Part shown: positions 1 through 13,000 of the stretch, in pieces
How positions within the stretch are numbered: position 1 is the first letter of the stretch
Layout of the letters: every line of letters begins with the position of its first letter
From: Datnioides undecimradiatus
Lineage: Eukaryota; Chordata; Actinopteri; Lobotiformes; Datnioididae
NCBI GenBank assembly: GCA_008933995.1
Contig: WARS01000065.1
Coordinates: 434,001-498,000 of the forward strand
Length of the DNA stretch: 64,000 nt
Direction of reading: 5' to 3'
The notes under the pieces: generated by a model
Database searches by the model: none
Told to the model about the DNA's origin: nothing
Seen by the model: only the letters and a program-made list of their open reading frames with translations
Program-made: the position numbers and the translations under genes

Positions 1-1882
1 TGTGTTCAGAGTTTTACAGTAAAGCATTGTTCACTTGCACTGTAGCCTTATACATTTTAAAGTCTGTCTCACTTCTAGACCAAACCCACACACACACACA
101 CACGCTCACGTACATGTAGACACATATATACAGAGATACACACACTCAGAGCTCGTGTCCTGTCACCTGCTACTGCAAATACCAGGTATCTTGACTGTAC
201 GCTCTGCCTGGATGCTGAATAAATATCTTGAAGGCAATACCTGACTCAAGTGGCCCGACCAAAACCCTGCACCCAGTCACACCCAGCTACCCAGCTGCCA
301 ACACAAAGCTACTTTAACATGTCCGTAGCACAGAGCAAGGGAATACTGTGGATGTAGAATGAATTGAGAAATACCAGTGGGTTTATTTTGGGTCTAATTG
401 GAAATCTTGACACAGATCTTGAACGCTAATTCGGAACCTTTGGCAGGCAACATGTTGCAGGTTCGTGCAAGAACAGATCCCGGCATCCAGCAGCACAAGT
501 GCTTAACCTCTGCTGTACTGGCTTAATGGATGACCTTTCCCGTGCACCTGCCTTTAATAAAGCTTTAATTAGGAGTCCCATTAGGATCTGAGAGGCTACC
601 AGTTAATGGGTACTTAAATAGAAAAGATTTAGGTCTTTGGTGGAACAATCGAAGATACTCAGCAGTAATCATGGGAGGCAAATGTCAGCTAACAACAGAG
701 AGCTTGAGCTATTATTACAACGCTCTGATGAATGAACGATGATCTCACACAGAAGCTTTAAAGAGTGTTCAGTGCTTTATTATGCCACAATAATGTGTCA
801 CTCATAAACACATAAAAAAGACTCAATGAGGTCAGACAAAGTATTGAAGGCATAATTAAGGTAGTCGTAATGCATGTGCACATGCTCACATGCTCACGCA
901 CAGTGTGGTCCAAGTGTGCATGCCAGTAAAGCTTCTGCAGAACGTGTAGGACTGGGAGAAAGTCACATGTCTCTGTTCATTTACATCTTTTCCTTTATGA
1001 CAAGCACAATGGGACAAGAAGGCTGAAACCATGATCATGTCTTGTATATAGGCATTTTTCCCAGAAGGCATTGCTACAACAGGAAAAGCGCTGGTTTAGA
1101 TGATAAAATGAATGATGGCTGAATTCCACGGAGCTGCTTCGGCTTTAAGGTCCTGGTATTGTTCATGCTGGCTCATTGTCACGCCGTCATGACTTAATTG
1201 GACACTTAAATAGAGCAGACAGAGCTTTAGTTCATATTATTAGTACGTTTCACTACTGTGACAAGTCAAAATATCTGCTGTGCTAAAGCCTGCAGGTAAG
1301 ATTTCCTCTCCACACCTCACATCCAGAACTGTACCGATGATGGACCGTCGTTTGTTCCAAAAAAAAAAAGAAAGATATCCGAAATTCCAAACACAGTGTG
1401 TCACCACTTGTAATCCAGTTATGGGTTTGATTCAGATTAGGGTCACCTATATTTCCCGGAGTGCAGGCTGCTGTGCTGTAAGTGGCTTTGTGTAGAAGTC
1501 CCAGGCTGAATGCCATTAGACAGAGTAAACGTCATTAAGAGAGGAGCTGAAAAAGCAATTTTGTCTCTCACTCCCTCTGCTAACTCTGTGTACCGTCTGT
1601 CACTGTTTGTTGATGAATGATGGTGTCGCACACGCACACACACACACACACTTGCTCTCTGCATTCATGCAGTTTCTTTCTCAGTCAGAAGCTGATTTAC
1701 AGGCCAAACTAGGGAACATTTGCCAGACAGGTGCTAAATACTAAAGGTGCTGATACTAACGTCATCATGTCTCTCTCCTCTCTCTTTATTCTCGTCTTTT
1801 CTCTGCATCCCCTTCTCCTCTCTTCCCTCCTGCCTTTATCCTTCCCCTTCCTACATCTATCTTTGTTTCTTCAAACGCCCAG
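1..1882 (+). other. nlgn2: intron of nlgn2 (upstream exons lie before the window)
   Basis: No coding exon was found here; the first nlgn2 exon in the window begins at 1883 after a pyrimidine-rich tract and AG, in phase 1. Simple (CA)n tracts lie at about 87-103 and 1635-1652. The stretch 1151-1293 is similar to one at 50978-51105 and is listed separately as a dispersed repeat. Confidence 0.7.
1151..1293 (+). repeat. dispersed repeat, copy A
   Basis: Shares long blocks with 50978-51105: tcctggtattgttcatgctg against tccttgtattgtgcatgctg, then tcattgtcac..gtcatgactta, and aagtcaaaatatctgctgtg against aagtcaaaatgtctgctgtg. The order and spacing of the blocks are conserved, the middle is diverged. 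Family unknown. Confidence 0.6.
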
Positions 1883-4800
1883 GCTTCCTCAGCACCGGTG
1901 ATCAGTCTGCTAAGGGGAACTATGGCCTGCTGGACCAGATTCAGGCCCTGCGTTGGCTCAACGAGAACATCGGCCACTTCGGTGGAGACCCAGAGAGGAT
2001 CACTATCTTCGGCTCCGGAGCAGGGGCGTCCTGCGTCAACCTCCTCATCCTCTCTCACCACTCGGAGGGTAATTAAGCACTCTGTTGTTTCATGTTTGGT
2101 GTTTTGGTACTGCATCCTTTCTTCCCTATCCATCACTTCACCATTCATTCACACTTTCTGTCATCAGATGCATTAACATAGACAGAAAAACTTTTTACAC
2201 CATATCTGTGTATTTGTTCTTATATTGACTGAAAACAGATGGTGCTGCACACCTGCATGTCCGCTTCAACCTTTAAAACTCAACAAAAAATGATTATTCC
2301 TGTATATGCTCTGCATAGTATGCAGTATATTTCATACCTTTATTATCCTCTATGATGACCCATGTCTTGTGCAGTCTAAAATGTGATTATAGCAGCAAGG
2401 TCCTGTCATACCCATGTGGTCAGATGGAAACTTGGCTAGCAGCATCCAGCCCAAAAAGTCCTGTGATGTTCACTTGACATCTCTATCCTCAAAGGAAAAC
2501 ACTGTGAACTGAAGAGTTTAAGCAGCCATGCGGCTAATGAGCGAGTCCGCGTTTGATCCGGGTTATGTCGTTCACGTCTGTGGAGGATAAATGACACTGG
2601 AGCTCCAACGTTACCCCACATTACCTGACTTGGCGAGCGCCCCTGGCTCTGTTAACAGGCCACTGCTCCGCAGCACAGAGGCTCCCCCTCCGTTGAAAAC
2701 CTACATCCATCTGACCTCATGCTCCCCATTACCAACAACACGCCCCAAGGGCTAAGTGTTAACATTGCACCACCAAAAGAGAGAGGCCTACGGACCAATC
2801 GACTTTGATCTGAATTGAGATCAGTGTGGCTGACGACCCGCGGCCAAATGGTCACGCGCTCGCTGCCTTTGATCACGCTGTTCTTGAAGTCGTCCTCTCT
2901 CGGTTGTAACTTCTCTGTTCTCTCCTCCGCTCGAGGACTCTACCTCAATATTTCTGTCCTCTATTCATTTTCCATCTCGCGCGCACACACAAACTGCAGA
3001 GGACAGAAACAGGGAAGAGATGGTGGGTGAAAGGAAAGAGAGCGAGGTTAGAGAGAGCGTGTTGACACGGCCGCACATCTGTTTTACTCACCGCTCTGTG
3101 TGTGCATGTATTCATAACTGAAAATGAAGCCTGACATGTCCCTGACTTTGACTCGTTCTATCGCGAGTACATGTGCGTTTAGAACAGTGGGCATGTGTGC
3201 CGTGTGCTGCTGTGTCAGTGTGTCCAAATAACATCTGCAATTACCTCTGATGTCTGTTAACCCTTCATGTCAACACAGGGTGGGGTTGGGTTAACCTTTT
3301 ATATTCCCCATTGACAGGTGACTCACTTAGCAGTTAGAAACCTCCATCGACCCCAGGTGTTACACATTGATGTCATTATAACAATGGTCACAAAGGTCTA
3401 ACGCCTGACAAAATGTTTGAAAGAAAAACTTAAATGCTTTAATATTAATAATTAGAAAATTACAGTAACTATTACAAGTGAACTGACTGGCATTGCAACC
3501 CATGCAGCTCCGCTAACCAGCTGCATCTCAGGAACAAAGAACGCAAAGTGGAAGCTGTAGATCCACACAGAATCTTGTAGGGAATGAAGGCATTAGTTAA
3601 ACTCACACTTTCATATTTTGCATAAAGCAGACTGATACCAATCTTGTCTGTGCCTTAAGCCTGTAGCCAGAGACAGGACGGTTAGCCCAGCTTAACATAA
3701 AGACAGGAAGCAGAGCTAATCAGCTAGCCTGGCTTTCTCCAAAGTTCTAAAGTGGACTAATTAACACATGGTTTCAGGGGAATAGCACGCTGTGACTATT
3801 TCTTGACTAACAACAGTTTATTTATCCGCCCTGTGCTCCTGCTCTCCGGGAAGTCACAGTGTCTGGCTGTTGTTAGGGAAGGCATTGTTACAGGAGGTGA
3901 AAGAACATTGGTGCTAATTAGTGAACATGTGGTTTTTGAACCTCAAGAGGGCCTCACTGGCTGTTTTCACCTGCACCCTGCTTTATGCTATGCTAAGCTA
4001 ATAATGTGCAGGTATTCTGTGTGGTATTCTTATCTCACTCTAAAATGTCACACTGTGAATTTGAGTCATTTTACTTCAGATATTCAGACTTTTTGTCAAG
4101 TCACCAGTGTTTGTTTGTTTATTCTCAGTGCTATTGACAGTCATTGCAGTTAAATCATTAATCTTTCAGGGGGGGCTCCACTTAAGCAGCAGAGGGACCC
4201 TAACGGTGGGGGAAAGCCTGTATTAACCACATGTCTCCTGTTGCTGACCACCAACCCCCTCACACCGCCACCTGTCCATTCTCATGCCTCTGCTTTGTCA
4301 TCACCCCATCGTCACCATCGTCCTCGTCTTCATCAGCATCTAACAGTGTAACATCAGCCCCCTAGACGCTGCCTGTCTGTCATGCTCCCCCCGCCCCCTT
4401 CACATCCTCTCCCCCCCGCCAGGGATGCCAGGTAAGGAGTCAGTCATCCACAAACCTTAAGGCACCAATCATGTCAACAACACAGCGTCACAAATCAAGC
4501 CCGACAGCAGAGACGCGCAGGATGGATTGCAGGCTGGAAGTGGCAGGTGTGATGGAGGGAGGGGTTGTAAGCGATGCTGATATGGGGAAGGGTGGGGGAC
4601 ATAGAGGGGGGGAAAGCATCCACGACACTCTTTGAACAGGGGGAGGTGAGGTAATGAGAGGAGAACAAGGACAAAAATGCCCTGACATGGCACATCAGAA
4701 AAGAGACGCAGCTAAAATAGAGGAATGTACTGAGCAGCGAGGGCAAGAGGTACTTGGGGAGTGACAAAGAAACTGATTTTGAAGAAGAATTAAATAATAC

Positions 4801-7800
4801 CTACCTCCCACCTCTCTCTGTCGCTCTCTCCCCCCTCTGCCTCTCTCAGTGCAGATATGTAGGTATAGCTGTTTCCAAGCTCCTTCTTACTATAATTGAT
4901 TTCCCAGGGAAAGGGGGCTCCGTGGCTCTGCTTGATAATTAACTGACCAATCTTCAGCCCAGGAGAGGGAAAAGAAAGAAAAAAGGAGTGCGAGAGGAAA
5001 CGAGTGAGGCAGACGGCCCCTTAACGAGCCACTTGAGTGGTTCAAACAGCACAGGACAGGCAGAACTAAGGAGACAGAGAGAGAGAGCGAGACAAAGAGG
5101 GGTAAGCACAGCCAGAGAGAGTCTGAGAGAAGAAACAGCCAGCAGAAGACAGGAGGAAAATGGCTCTTTTGACATCTCAGATGAGCCTTTTCCCACTCCT
5201 GCCTTTTTTCTTTCTCTTCTCTTTCACTTCCTTTTTTTTTTTGGAGCTACAGCACGATAGCATACTCTGTCTGAGGCGCTTTGGTTCTGTAGTCCAGTCC
5301 GGCGTCTGCCAGCTCTGCTCCGGTGAGAACGGTTAGACGAACAGTCAAAATCAGTCGTGTTTTTTAATAAAAGCGAAAAAGAGAAAGTGATTCACGCTTC
5401 AAGTGATCTCTCTGTCCTGTCCCAAACTGACCTGCAGTCAGACAACCTGTGACATCCTGCCTGCGAAGATACTAAAAACGGGAAATACACATGATCACCA
5501 TCTTTTTACTGTGTTTTTATGATGCTAAAGGCCAACCTCTACCAGTACAGTTGTATGAATACCTCGTCTTTTCCATCTGTTCCTTCAGGTCTGTTCCACA
5601 GGGCTATAGCCCAGAGTGGAACTGCCATCTCCAGCTGGTCTGTCAACTACCAGCCCCTCAAGTACACAAAGATCCTGGCCCGTAAGGTGGGCTGCACCTA
5701 CACAGAGACAGCTGACCTGGTTGACTGCCTGAGGCGCAAGAATTTCAGGGAGCTGGTGGACCAGGACATCCAGCCGGCTCGTTACCACATTGCCTTTGGC
5801 CCAGTGGTGGATGGAGACGTAGTGCCTGATGATCCTGAGATCCTCATGCAGCAGGTGACTGCAGATATGGTCTATACTGATTTCTTGTTGTGCAAGTAGA
5901 GCGGCTTGAGCTGTGATGACACAGAGGATAAGAGGAGAACACGAAGAACTTGTTGCAGGAGGTGTAAGTGTGACCTTTCCGCAGAGTTAGGATCTAGCGG
6001 GGACGTTCACCAGCTGGTGTGAACTCACACCCTATAACGCTGTAACACAGTGGAAAACAGCTGCGGTGTTGGTGACGTACATCGCCTCAGTGGTATATTA
6101 TAGACCCAGGGTTCACAACCTTTAATGTCGTGACAGTACATATATACAAAGTCCTGCCACACATGCTTTGTCACAAGCTGCCCTCCAGGTCGTGAGCAGT
6201 TCAAAGAGCGATTTGCTCCTCTCAGCTTCATTGGCAGAATTGTAAGAAGCCTGAAGAGATGGAAAAACATAAAATTGTGTATTTCTCAAGAAAAAAAAGA
6301 AAATATAAGAAATAGTCCAAACAAAAAGCATCCCAGTTTCACATTTCATCTCAGAGTCTCCAGGTTTTGGAGCATTGCTTTTGACCTCAGCAGTGCAGTG
6401 TCACATTTCATAGACATGACTCAGTTTTGCCTCGCACTGAACGTCACAATGAACATCTGTGACATCCCAGTCGAAACAAGTTTCAGGTTCATACAGTGTG
6501 GAATAAGCCTAAATAAATCTCACCGTTTCACAGTACACAGAGTTTGTCTGTAGTGTATGTTAACTTTCCTGCGATGGAGCACTGATTGTGATGCCTTTTC
6601 AACCAATCCAGCACAGTTCAGTTCACCAGAGCTGAGGTAGGAGTGGTGGTGAAGGTTGCAGTACACAGGAGCTTGGCAGAGCCTTTGGTGTCCTTAGCGC
6701 ATCAGCAATGTTCCTGTAATTACTGTCACTGCCAAAGGGGGGACGCAAACGTCCCACGCTATAGCTTCAGTACTGCAAAACTGCTTTCATACATCAGGTG
6801 TGTTAACCTGCTCTTATGACTCACGGTTGGACTCATGTGTAACACAAGTGGAAGAAAATGAATTAGACTGAATGAAAGTAGGAATTTAGAAATAATAAGA
6901 ACTCAAAACGTACTGTTATGCTGCAGATGCTGAGGAGGCAGCTATTTTGTTTTTTGGATGCCAGACTCTCTTATTAGATCCCCAAAACAATAAGAAATGA
7001 TCAGAGCAGCGCATCGAAAGGTTTCTGGCTGATTGGATTAGAAATATTAGCCCCATCTCGACTGCAGACTGTGCAGAGGCGTCTTGTAAAACTAACCTCT
7101 GATGTATTTCCCTTCTTATGATCGAGCAAATTCACTGCATTAGATGAAAACATATGGCGGTCTTAAAACAGACAACTAGACTTCTTCTTTAGCAGCACTT
7201 GTGCATGTTAACACAGAGAAATGATTTACATTATGAACAAAACTCATTTGTCTTTGCTAATAATTAATGAAACAAAGTCATACTCAGCTGCATTAATGGT
7301 TGTAGAGATTTTAGACGTGTAGTCTTGTGTAGAGGCTGAAAACCCTGCTGTGCAGCACTCAACATGTTTTTCTCTTCTTGCACCACCAGGGGGAGTTCCT
7401 CAACTATGACATCCTCATAGGAGTGAACCAAGGAGAGGGTCTGAAGTTCGTGGACGACAGCGAGGACAATGACGGCATCTCAGCTGCAGCATTCGACTAC
7501 ACCATCTCTAACTTTGTGGACAACCTCTATGGATACCCTGAGGGTGAGGAATGCAAAGCCTTCCAAACTATGTTTTTTATTACCTCTCAGATGACTGAAC
7601 CTTTTGAAGTGAGTTGTTTATGCTTATTAGAAGCCCCATTGGGTGAAATCTTCTTGTTTCCACACACACAAGACTGTCAGTCAGAGGACATTATTCCAAA
7701 TAAATACAAAGAGGTATAAAAGTAAACGGCCTGAGTTATCATGACGATGCGATTATGACCTACAGATAGGACCTAATCTGATAAACATATTCCTATACCT

Positions 7801-10051
7801 GATCTAGATGTGATGTGATTGCGCACCATGGGAAACAGAGGCGTTTCAGTCTTTTGTTACTTGACATTATATGTTTTCTGCAAAAGCACATCAACAGCAG
7901 CTCGTCTAAAAGTGCAGCTCCCAGTGGAAAATGCAACTCTTTAAAACATTATGTGAGCAAAGAATGAGAAAAGAGATAAAATGTGAGCAAAGCAAAGTGT
8001 ATCAACCAAGACAGGCATACTAAAGAGATTGCCTATCACCGAGATTATCTTTCACCGTGGTGGGTCTGTGCTTTGGCCTTTGAGCCTCTGTGGGCACTAA
8101 TGCTGTCTCTCATCATCCCCCAGGCAGCCAGCTCCCAATCACAGTGCTGTTGTTCCCAACAGATCAGCCCGCACACCCCACACAGCGGGCCACAGTCAAA
8201 ATACAGACACATTTGGATAATGCAGTCACGCTCCCACTCAAGTGCCTGTCACTCACTCTGCTCTCTGAGAGGCAGATTCTCTCTTTTGCCCTCTGTGTTG
8301 CTCAGTTTGTCCTGTCTCTCTCAGCTCTATCTCTCACACGTACATACAAACACAGCAGCCCCCTGTTTTTATTCATTCCAGTCCGTCTTAGCAGCCTGTA
8401 CTTCTGTTTTCCTCCAATCTCTGCTTCACGTCACTTGACCTCTCCCATCTCTCGAAATGTTCTATCCCTGTCGTTTCATTCTTCTTGACTTATCACAATT
8501 TTCTCTTTTTTTCCCCCTTTTCCTCTTCCTCTGTCCCACCCGCGTCCCATCCTCCAGGCAAAGATATCCTGAGGGAGACCATAAAATTCATGTATACAGA
8601 CTGGGCCGACAGGGACAATGGCGACATGCGGAGGAAGACCCTCTTAGCTCTGTTTACAGACCACCAGTGGGTGGCGCCGGCAGTAGCCACCGCCAAACTC
8701 CACGCCGAGTTTCAGTCCCCGGTTTACTTTTACACGTTCTACCACCACTGCCAGACCGAAACGCGACCAGAATGGGCCGACGCCGCCCATGGAGACGAGA
8801 TACCGTATGTGTTTGGCGTGCCGATGATTGGCGCCACGGACCTGTTCCCTTGCAACTTCTCGAAGAATGATGTGATGTTGAGCGCTGTGGTTATGACTTA
8901 CTGGACCAACTTCGCCAAGACTGGGTAGGCACTGCTGATGTCGTTTGCTTTCTGTTTGCGCTCTAGTGTGTCTGAAGGATTAAACAGCTAGTGTAGTGTA
9001 GCGTAGTACTCTTCAGCAGCACAGTTTCAGCTAAGGGTGTATCTATGGTAACGGGTTGATCTTACTAAACAGACGGTAGAGTTGTTTTCACTTTGCTGTA
9101 AGTTCATAAATAACGAATGAATTCAGTGTCTGCTCAATGGAGAAATCCTTGAAACACACTGATTAAAACCTTGATGTGAAACCTATCACTGAGATGTTCT
9201 CTTGGTCTTCCAACAGGGACCCAAACCTGCCAGTCCCTCAGGACACCAAATTTATTCACACCAAGCCCAATCGCTTTGAGGAGGTCATCTGGACCAAGTT
9301 CAACTCCAAGGACAAGCAGTACCTCCACATTGGCTTAAAACCTCGTGTTAGAGACAACTACAGGGCCAACAAGGTGGCCTTCTGGCTAGAACTGGTCCCC
9401 CACCTGCATAGTCTGCACGAGGAGCTCTTTCCCACCACTACCCGTTCACCACCAGGCCCCGGCCCAGGAACACATAGACCCTGGCCCAGAACGCCTGGCC
9501 CCCGCACCACTCGTCACCCCTATCCTACCTTTCCCCCTGAACCGGAGCCTGAGGGTTCGGACCGTCCGGAGCAGAACCTCTTCCCTGGAGATACCCGGGA
9601 TTACTCCACTGAGCTGAGTGTGACAGTTGCCGTGGGTGCGTCGCTCCTCTTCCTCAACATCCTGGCCTTTGCCGCTCTTTACTACAAGCGTGATAAGCGG
9701 CACGAGATGCGGCGCCACCGGCTGTCTCCTCAGCGGGGCGGGCCTGCTAACGACCTGGCTCACAGTCAGGAGGAGGAGATCATGTCCCTGCAGATGAAGC
9801 ACTCGGAGCACGATGCTCACCATGACATGGAGCCTCTCCGGCCTCATGACATCCTACGGCCCGCCTGCCCACCTGACTACACACTGGCGCTACGCCGTGC
9901 CCCCGATGACGTGCCGCTGATGACACCCAACACCATCACCATGATCCCCAGTACTATCACCAGCATGCAGCCTCTTCATGCCTTCAACACCTTCCCCTCC
10001 ACCGGCCACAACAACACCCTGCCCCATCCCCACTCCACCACCAGGGTATAG
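1883..10051 (+). CDS. nlgn2: neuroligin-2, 3' five coding exons (partial)
   Basis: This is the C-terminal ~600 residues of neuroligin 2, the postsynaptic adhesion protein of inhibitory synapses that binds neurexins and gephyrin/collybistin. Exons are 1883-2068, 5589-5854, 7390-7543, 8558-8924 and 9217-10051, all with GT/AG borders and matching phases (1, 0, 1, 2). The esterase-fold part shows FGSGAGAS, with Gly where active cholinesterases have the catalytic Ser, so it is a non-enzymatic fold as in all neuroligins. A Pro/Thr-rich stalk follows, then a membrane segment ([20 protein letters not shown]), a KRDKR stop-transfer cluster, the gephyrin-binding stretch [14 protein letters not shown], and the C-terminal PDZ ligand [29 protein letters not shown] and [11 protein letters not shown]-like ending (here [11 protein letters not shown]) fit NLGN2 rather than NLGN1/3/4. 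Signal peptide and first exons are outside the window. Teleosts carry 2a and 2b paralogues; I cannot say which this is. Confidence 0.96.
2069..5588 (+). other. nlgn2: nlgn2 intron (3.5 kb)
   Basis: No exon is recognisable between the donor at 2069 and the acceptor ending at 5588. The interval contains a foldback repeat (about 3490-4120) and purine/pyrimidine-rich low-complexity stretches near 4380-4760 and 4970-5240. Open frames across 4469-5260 are low-complexity and are not supported as genes. Confidence 0.7.
3490..4120. repeat. foldback-type interspersed repeat
   Basis: Two inverted, imperfect arms are visible: 3681-3707 (gttagcccagcttaacataa...) and 3976-4002 (...tttatgctatgctaagctaat), which are near reverse complements. 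The segment ctagcctggctttctccaaag next to the left arm resembles a repeat common in perch-like fish genomes. Outer limits are approximate. It lies inside an nlgn2 intron. Confidence 0.4.
5855..7389 (+). other. nlgn2: nlgn2 intron (1.5 kb)
   Basis: Donor at 5855 follows ...ATGCAGCAG; acceptor AG at 7388-7389 precedes the codons for GEFLNYD. I see no additional exon or repeat in it. Confidence 0.7.
7544..8557 (+). other. nlgn2: nlgn2 intron (1.0 kb)
   Basis: Donor GT at 7544 splits a Gly codon (phase 1); a long pyrimidine-rich tract (about 8460-8555) precedes the acceptor AG at 8556-8557. Overlapping open frames at 7983-8490 are pyrimidine-rich intron sequence, not genes. Confidence 0.7.
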
Positions 10052-13000
10052 TAGGGACTGGCCCGACACAGTGCCACCTAAGGACCAGGAAGACTGGCTC
10101 TGCCACTCATCTAGAAGGGAGGCCTCTGGATGTGGGCCTTTGTTCTGTTCTCTTATTCTCTCAATTCTCCAAAAACAACTCCACCTCCTCCATCGCGTGC
10201 TGTCAAACTAAGCAGCTCCACTGGTGGTGCGTGGAGAAGCAACTGAACTGCGCGGCAGCAGATGATCAGTTTGGGGGTGATTAAGATCTTTCAAAGATAC
10301 TGTTTTCAGAGAAGGTCTGCTGTTTCCAGACTACAGCCCCTGACATTTGTCACAGAGACTACTGCTTTTCGCCCCTAGCTGTTTTCCCTTTTTTTACTTT
10401 GGCGTCTTTTTTCTCTCCCGGGTGTGTTATGTGCATATATCGTTCTCTTTTCTACATCTGTGTCCTATCCCTGCTTTGTTCCTCTCATTCACACATGGTT
10501 CTGTCCCGCTCCCAGTGCTCCTCTGCTCTAAGGATCCATAAACTACAGAGCTGTAGGACAGGGTATAGAGTACATACGATAATCATATAGCTATGAAAAC
10601 ACTGATACTATCTGATACTTTCATTCTACCAGCATTCTTGGTGCCAAGTATGTACTACTGTGTTTGCTTTTTCATCGAGGGAGAAAAAAAGTAAAGAAAA
10701 TTCTAGAGTATTCCTATTTACTGTCGATTAACAGCTGTGTGTTCTCATGACAAAGTGCCAAACTGGCCCTCGATTGTGTTTTCTTTTACTTTCTTTCATC
10801 CTCTGTTTCTTTTGTTTTCAAGCATTTGTTTAATTGTTGTTTTTTGTGGAAAGAATTTTTGCTGAAAAATCTAGATATAGAGAAATGATATTATATATAG
10901 TTATATATAAATGTGTACAAAGGAGAAAGTATATAAATGGGTTTTCTCAGTGGGGATCTATGCATGAATTATTTTTAAAGATGATGCCGGGGGGGAGGGG
11001 AAGGACACTGTATCTGTCAATGCACGTTTCCCAAATCTAATCAAATCATATCGGTCCGCTGCGGATGTTTTCTTTCTCGTTTTACTCCACAAAACACGAA
11101 CATCACAGAAAGTCTAATCCCAACCAATCCTCTTCACCTCCCGATGCCCATACATCAAAAAAAAAAAAGTCATTTGCCACCACCAGACATTAGGGTCAAA
11201 GCAACAACTGTGGACGCGCTCAACCATTCATCCTCTCCTGCAGAAGGTTATTTAGCAGTATGCCTCCAACCAGGCAATGCAGCACGCCAACCTGCAAGCC
11301 CGTCATCTTACAGTAGCTACTTTTTCGTTCCACCTGTGTGGAGATGATTGTTTCCTGAGGGTACATTGGGTACCAAATCTGTCGTTGTAGCTTGCCTATA
11401 CAGAATTATTTTTGTATTTGGGTGAGAAACAAAGCAGAGACAGGCAGCTTTAGCTCTTTTACGTACACCTTCCCTCTCCTGTCTGCACCCCTATTTCCAG
11501 CACATGCATATTCTCTTTGATGTGTACCAGCGAGAGAACGAGAGTGCCTGTGTGTATGTGTGCGTGTTTGTATGTGTGTTAGTAGGAGTGCATCACACGG
11601 GCGCATAGGTGAGCCCTAATTAAACAGCAAAGAGATAGAGCAGCAGACAGGCAGAGGATCACCTCCAAACTCCAAAATAAGCTCCTTCCTGCTGCGTACC
11701 CCCCATATCAACACCACCGACTCCCTCCCCTCTCTTCTCTTCATCCATACACTAAGTTTGTATGCCAAACTGATGTCCATATAGCAATGATCACCCAACC
11801 GCACCCACAAACTCCAAATACACCTGACTTCACTGTGTCAGTGCCGTTCCACACAATTTCTGACCTCAGTTCAGCTCTGCTATTATCCTCACTTTCAAAG
11901 GTTAATTCACTAAGCTAGTGACTTTTGTTGTGAGCTCATCAGTTGTAAATTAAACTCTAAGCACACTGAGGGTAACCGGCGGGCCTTCACGGCCTGCAGG
12001 GCAGGGCTGCAAGATGAAAAGGGGACTCTGATCTCCTAAACAGGGTAAAAGCAACACATTCGACAAACTGCTCTTTCTGATTCTGCTCTTTTCTTTCTGC
12101 TGAGGTACGCTCAGCTCAGCGATGCCCCCTTCCCCCCTCCGATTCTCTGCTAAGGATCTCAAACATGGATCATGGGTGATACTTTGGTTAAAACAGTATG
12201 TTAACTGAACTGATGTGCTGTTGTTTGAGCCCACAGGAACACGTGGTAGCCTAAATCCAGTATGGGAGAAGTTAGTCACCGGTGCTGTCTTTGCTTGTGC
12301 TCTAGCTTTAGCCTGTTTGTTTGTTTTCTATTTTATTACTGCCTAACAGGGTGGTGGGGGAGGGCTGGAAGGGGAGAGGTATACCTGGCTGCTCCTGTCA
12401 GAGATTTTGTAAGCCCGCTGAAAGGGAAACGTGCACAATGTAAAACACAAAAACAACTGACATGGGTGTGCTGCAGGCGGAGGAAAGCGGTGGAACAGGT
12501 GATGGACAGTCGCGCAAGGAAAGGTGCACGCCGTGGAAAAGAGACATTTGGGGGGAGATTGGAAAAAGACTCACAGCCTTAAATGTAGAAATCAAAATCA
12601 AAAGAGGACGAACTGATCTCTAGTAAATACAGACATTCAAAGGCATGGCCATCTTTCTACCCACAACGTTTGCCAGGAGGATACCTTGCTAATCTGTCCT
12701 ACGGAGGATCTGTCCGTCCGGTCAGATCCACATGAACCCTTTTGTACTCACTCGTGTGGAAAAGGAAGGCAGCGAGGGGTTGAGAAGTAAACCTCAGTAC
12801 AACACGGCTACAGAGAAACCACCGGAGTTGAGAACAGAAAACAAGGTATTTAGTTTGGTCTGTTCTTTTCCCTGTGTCTATTTTATAAGCTAACACTGGA
12901 GGGCACCATTGTGACAGATTCACTGCAGTGAGCCCACTCCGAGGAAACTGAGTGAGGAAAAATACCAAACCGGGTGGCGAGACAGAGACAGACACACAAC

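Noticed and set aside
1747-2076. 109-codon + frame starting before the first nlgn2 exon
   Set aside because: Its first part is the pyrimidine tract of the intron; only 1883-2068 is coding, as exon phase and family alignment show.
4469-5260. Several 60-90 codon frames on both strands
   Set aside because: Purine- or pyrimidine-rich low complexity inside an nlgn2 intron, with no domain or splice signal.
7983-8490. 132- and 151-codon + frames
   Set aside because: They overlap each other in the pyrimidine-rich part of an nlgn2 intron and resemble no protein.
9446-9847. 133-codon minus frame
   Set aside because: Antisense shadow of the last nlgn2 coding exon.
10347-10590. Small hydrophobic + frames after nlgn2
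   Set aside because: They lie in the 3' UTR, are pyrimidine-rich and have no supporting signal.
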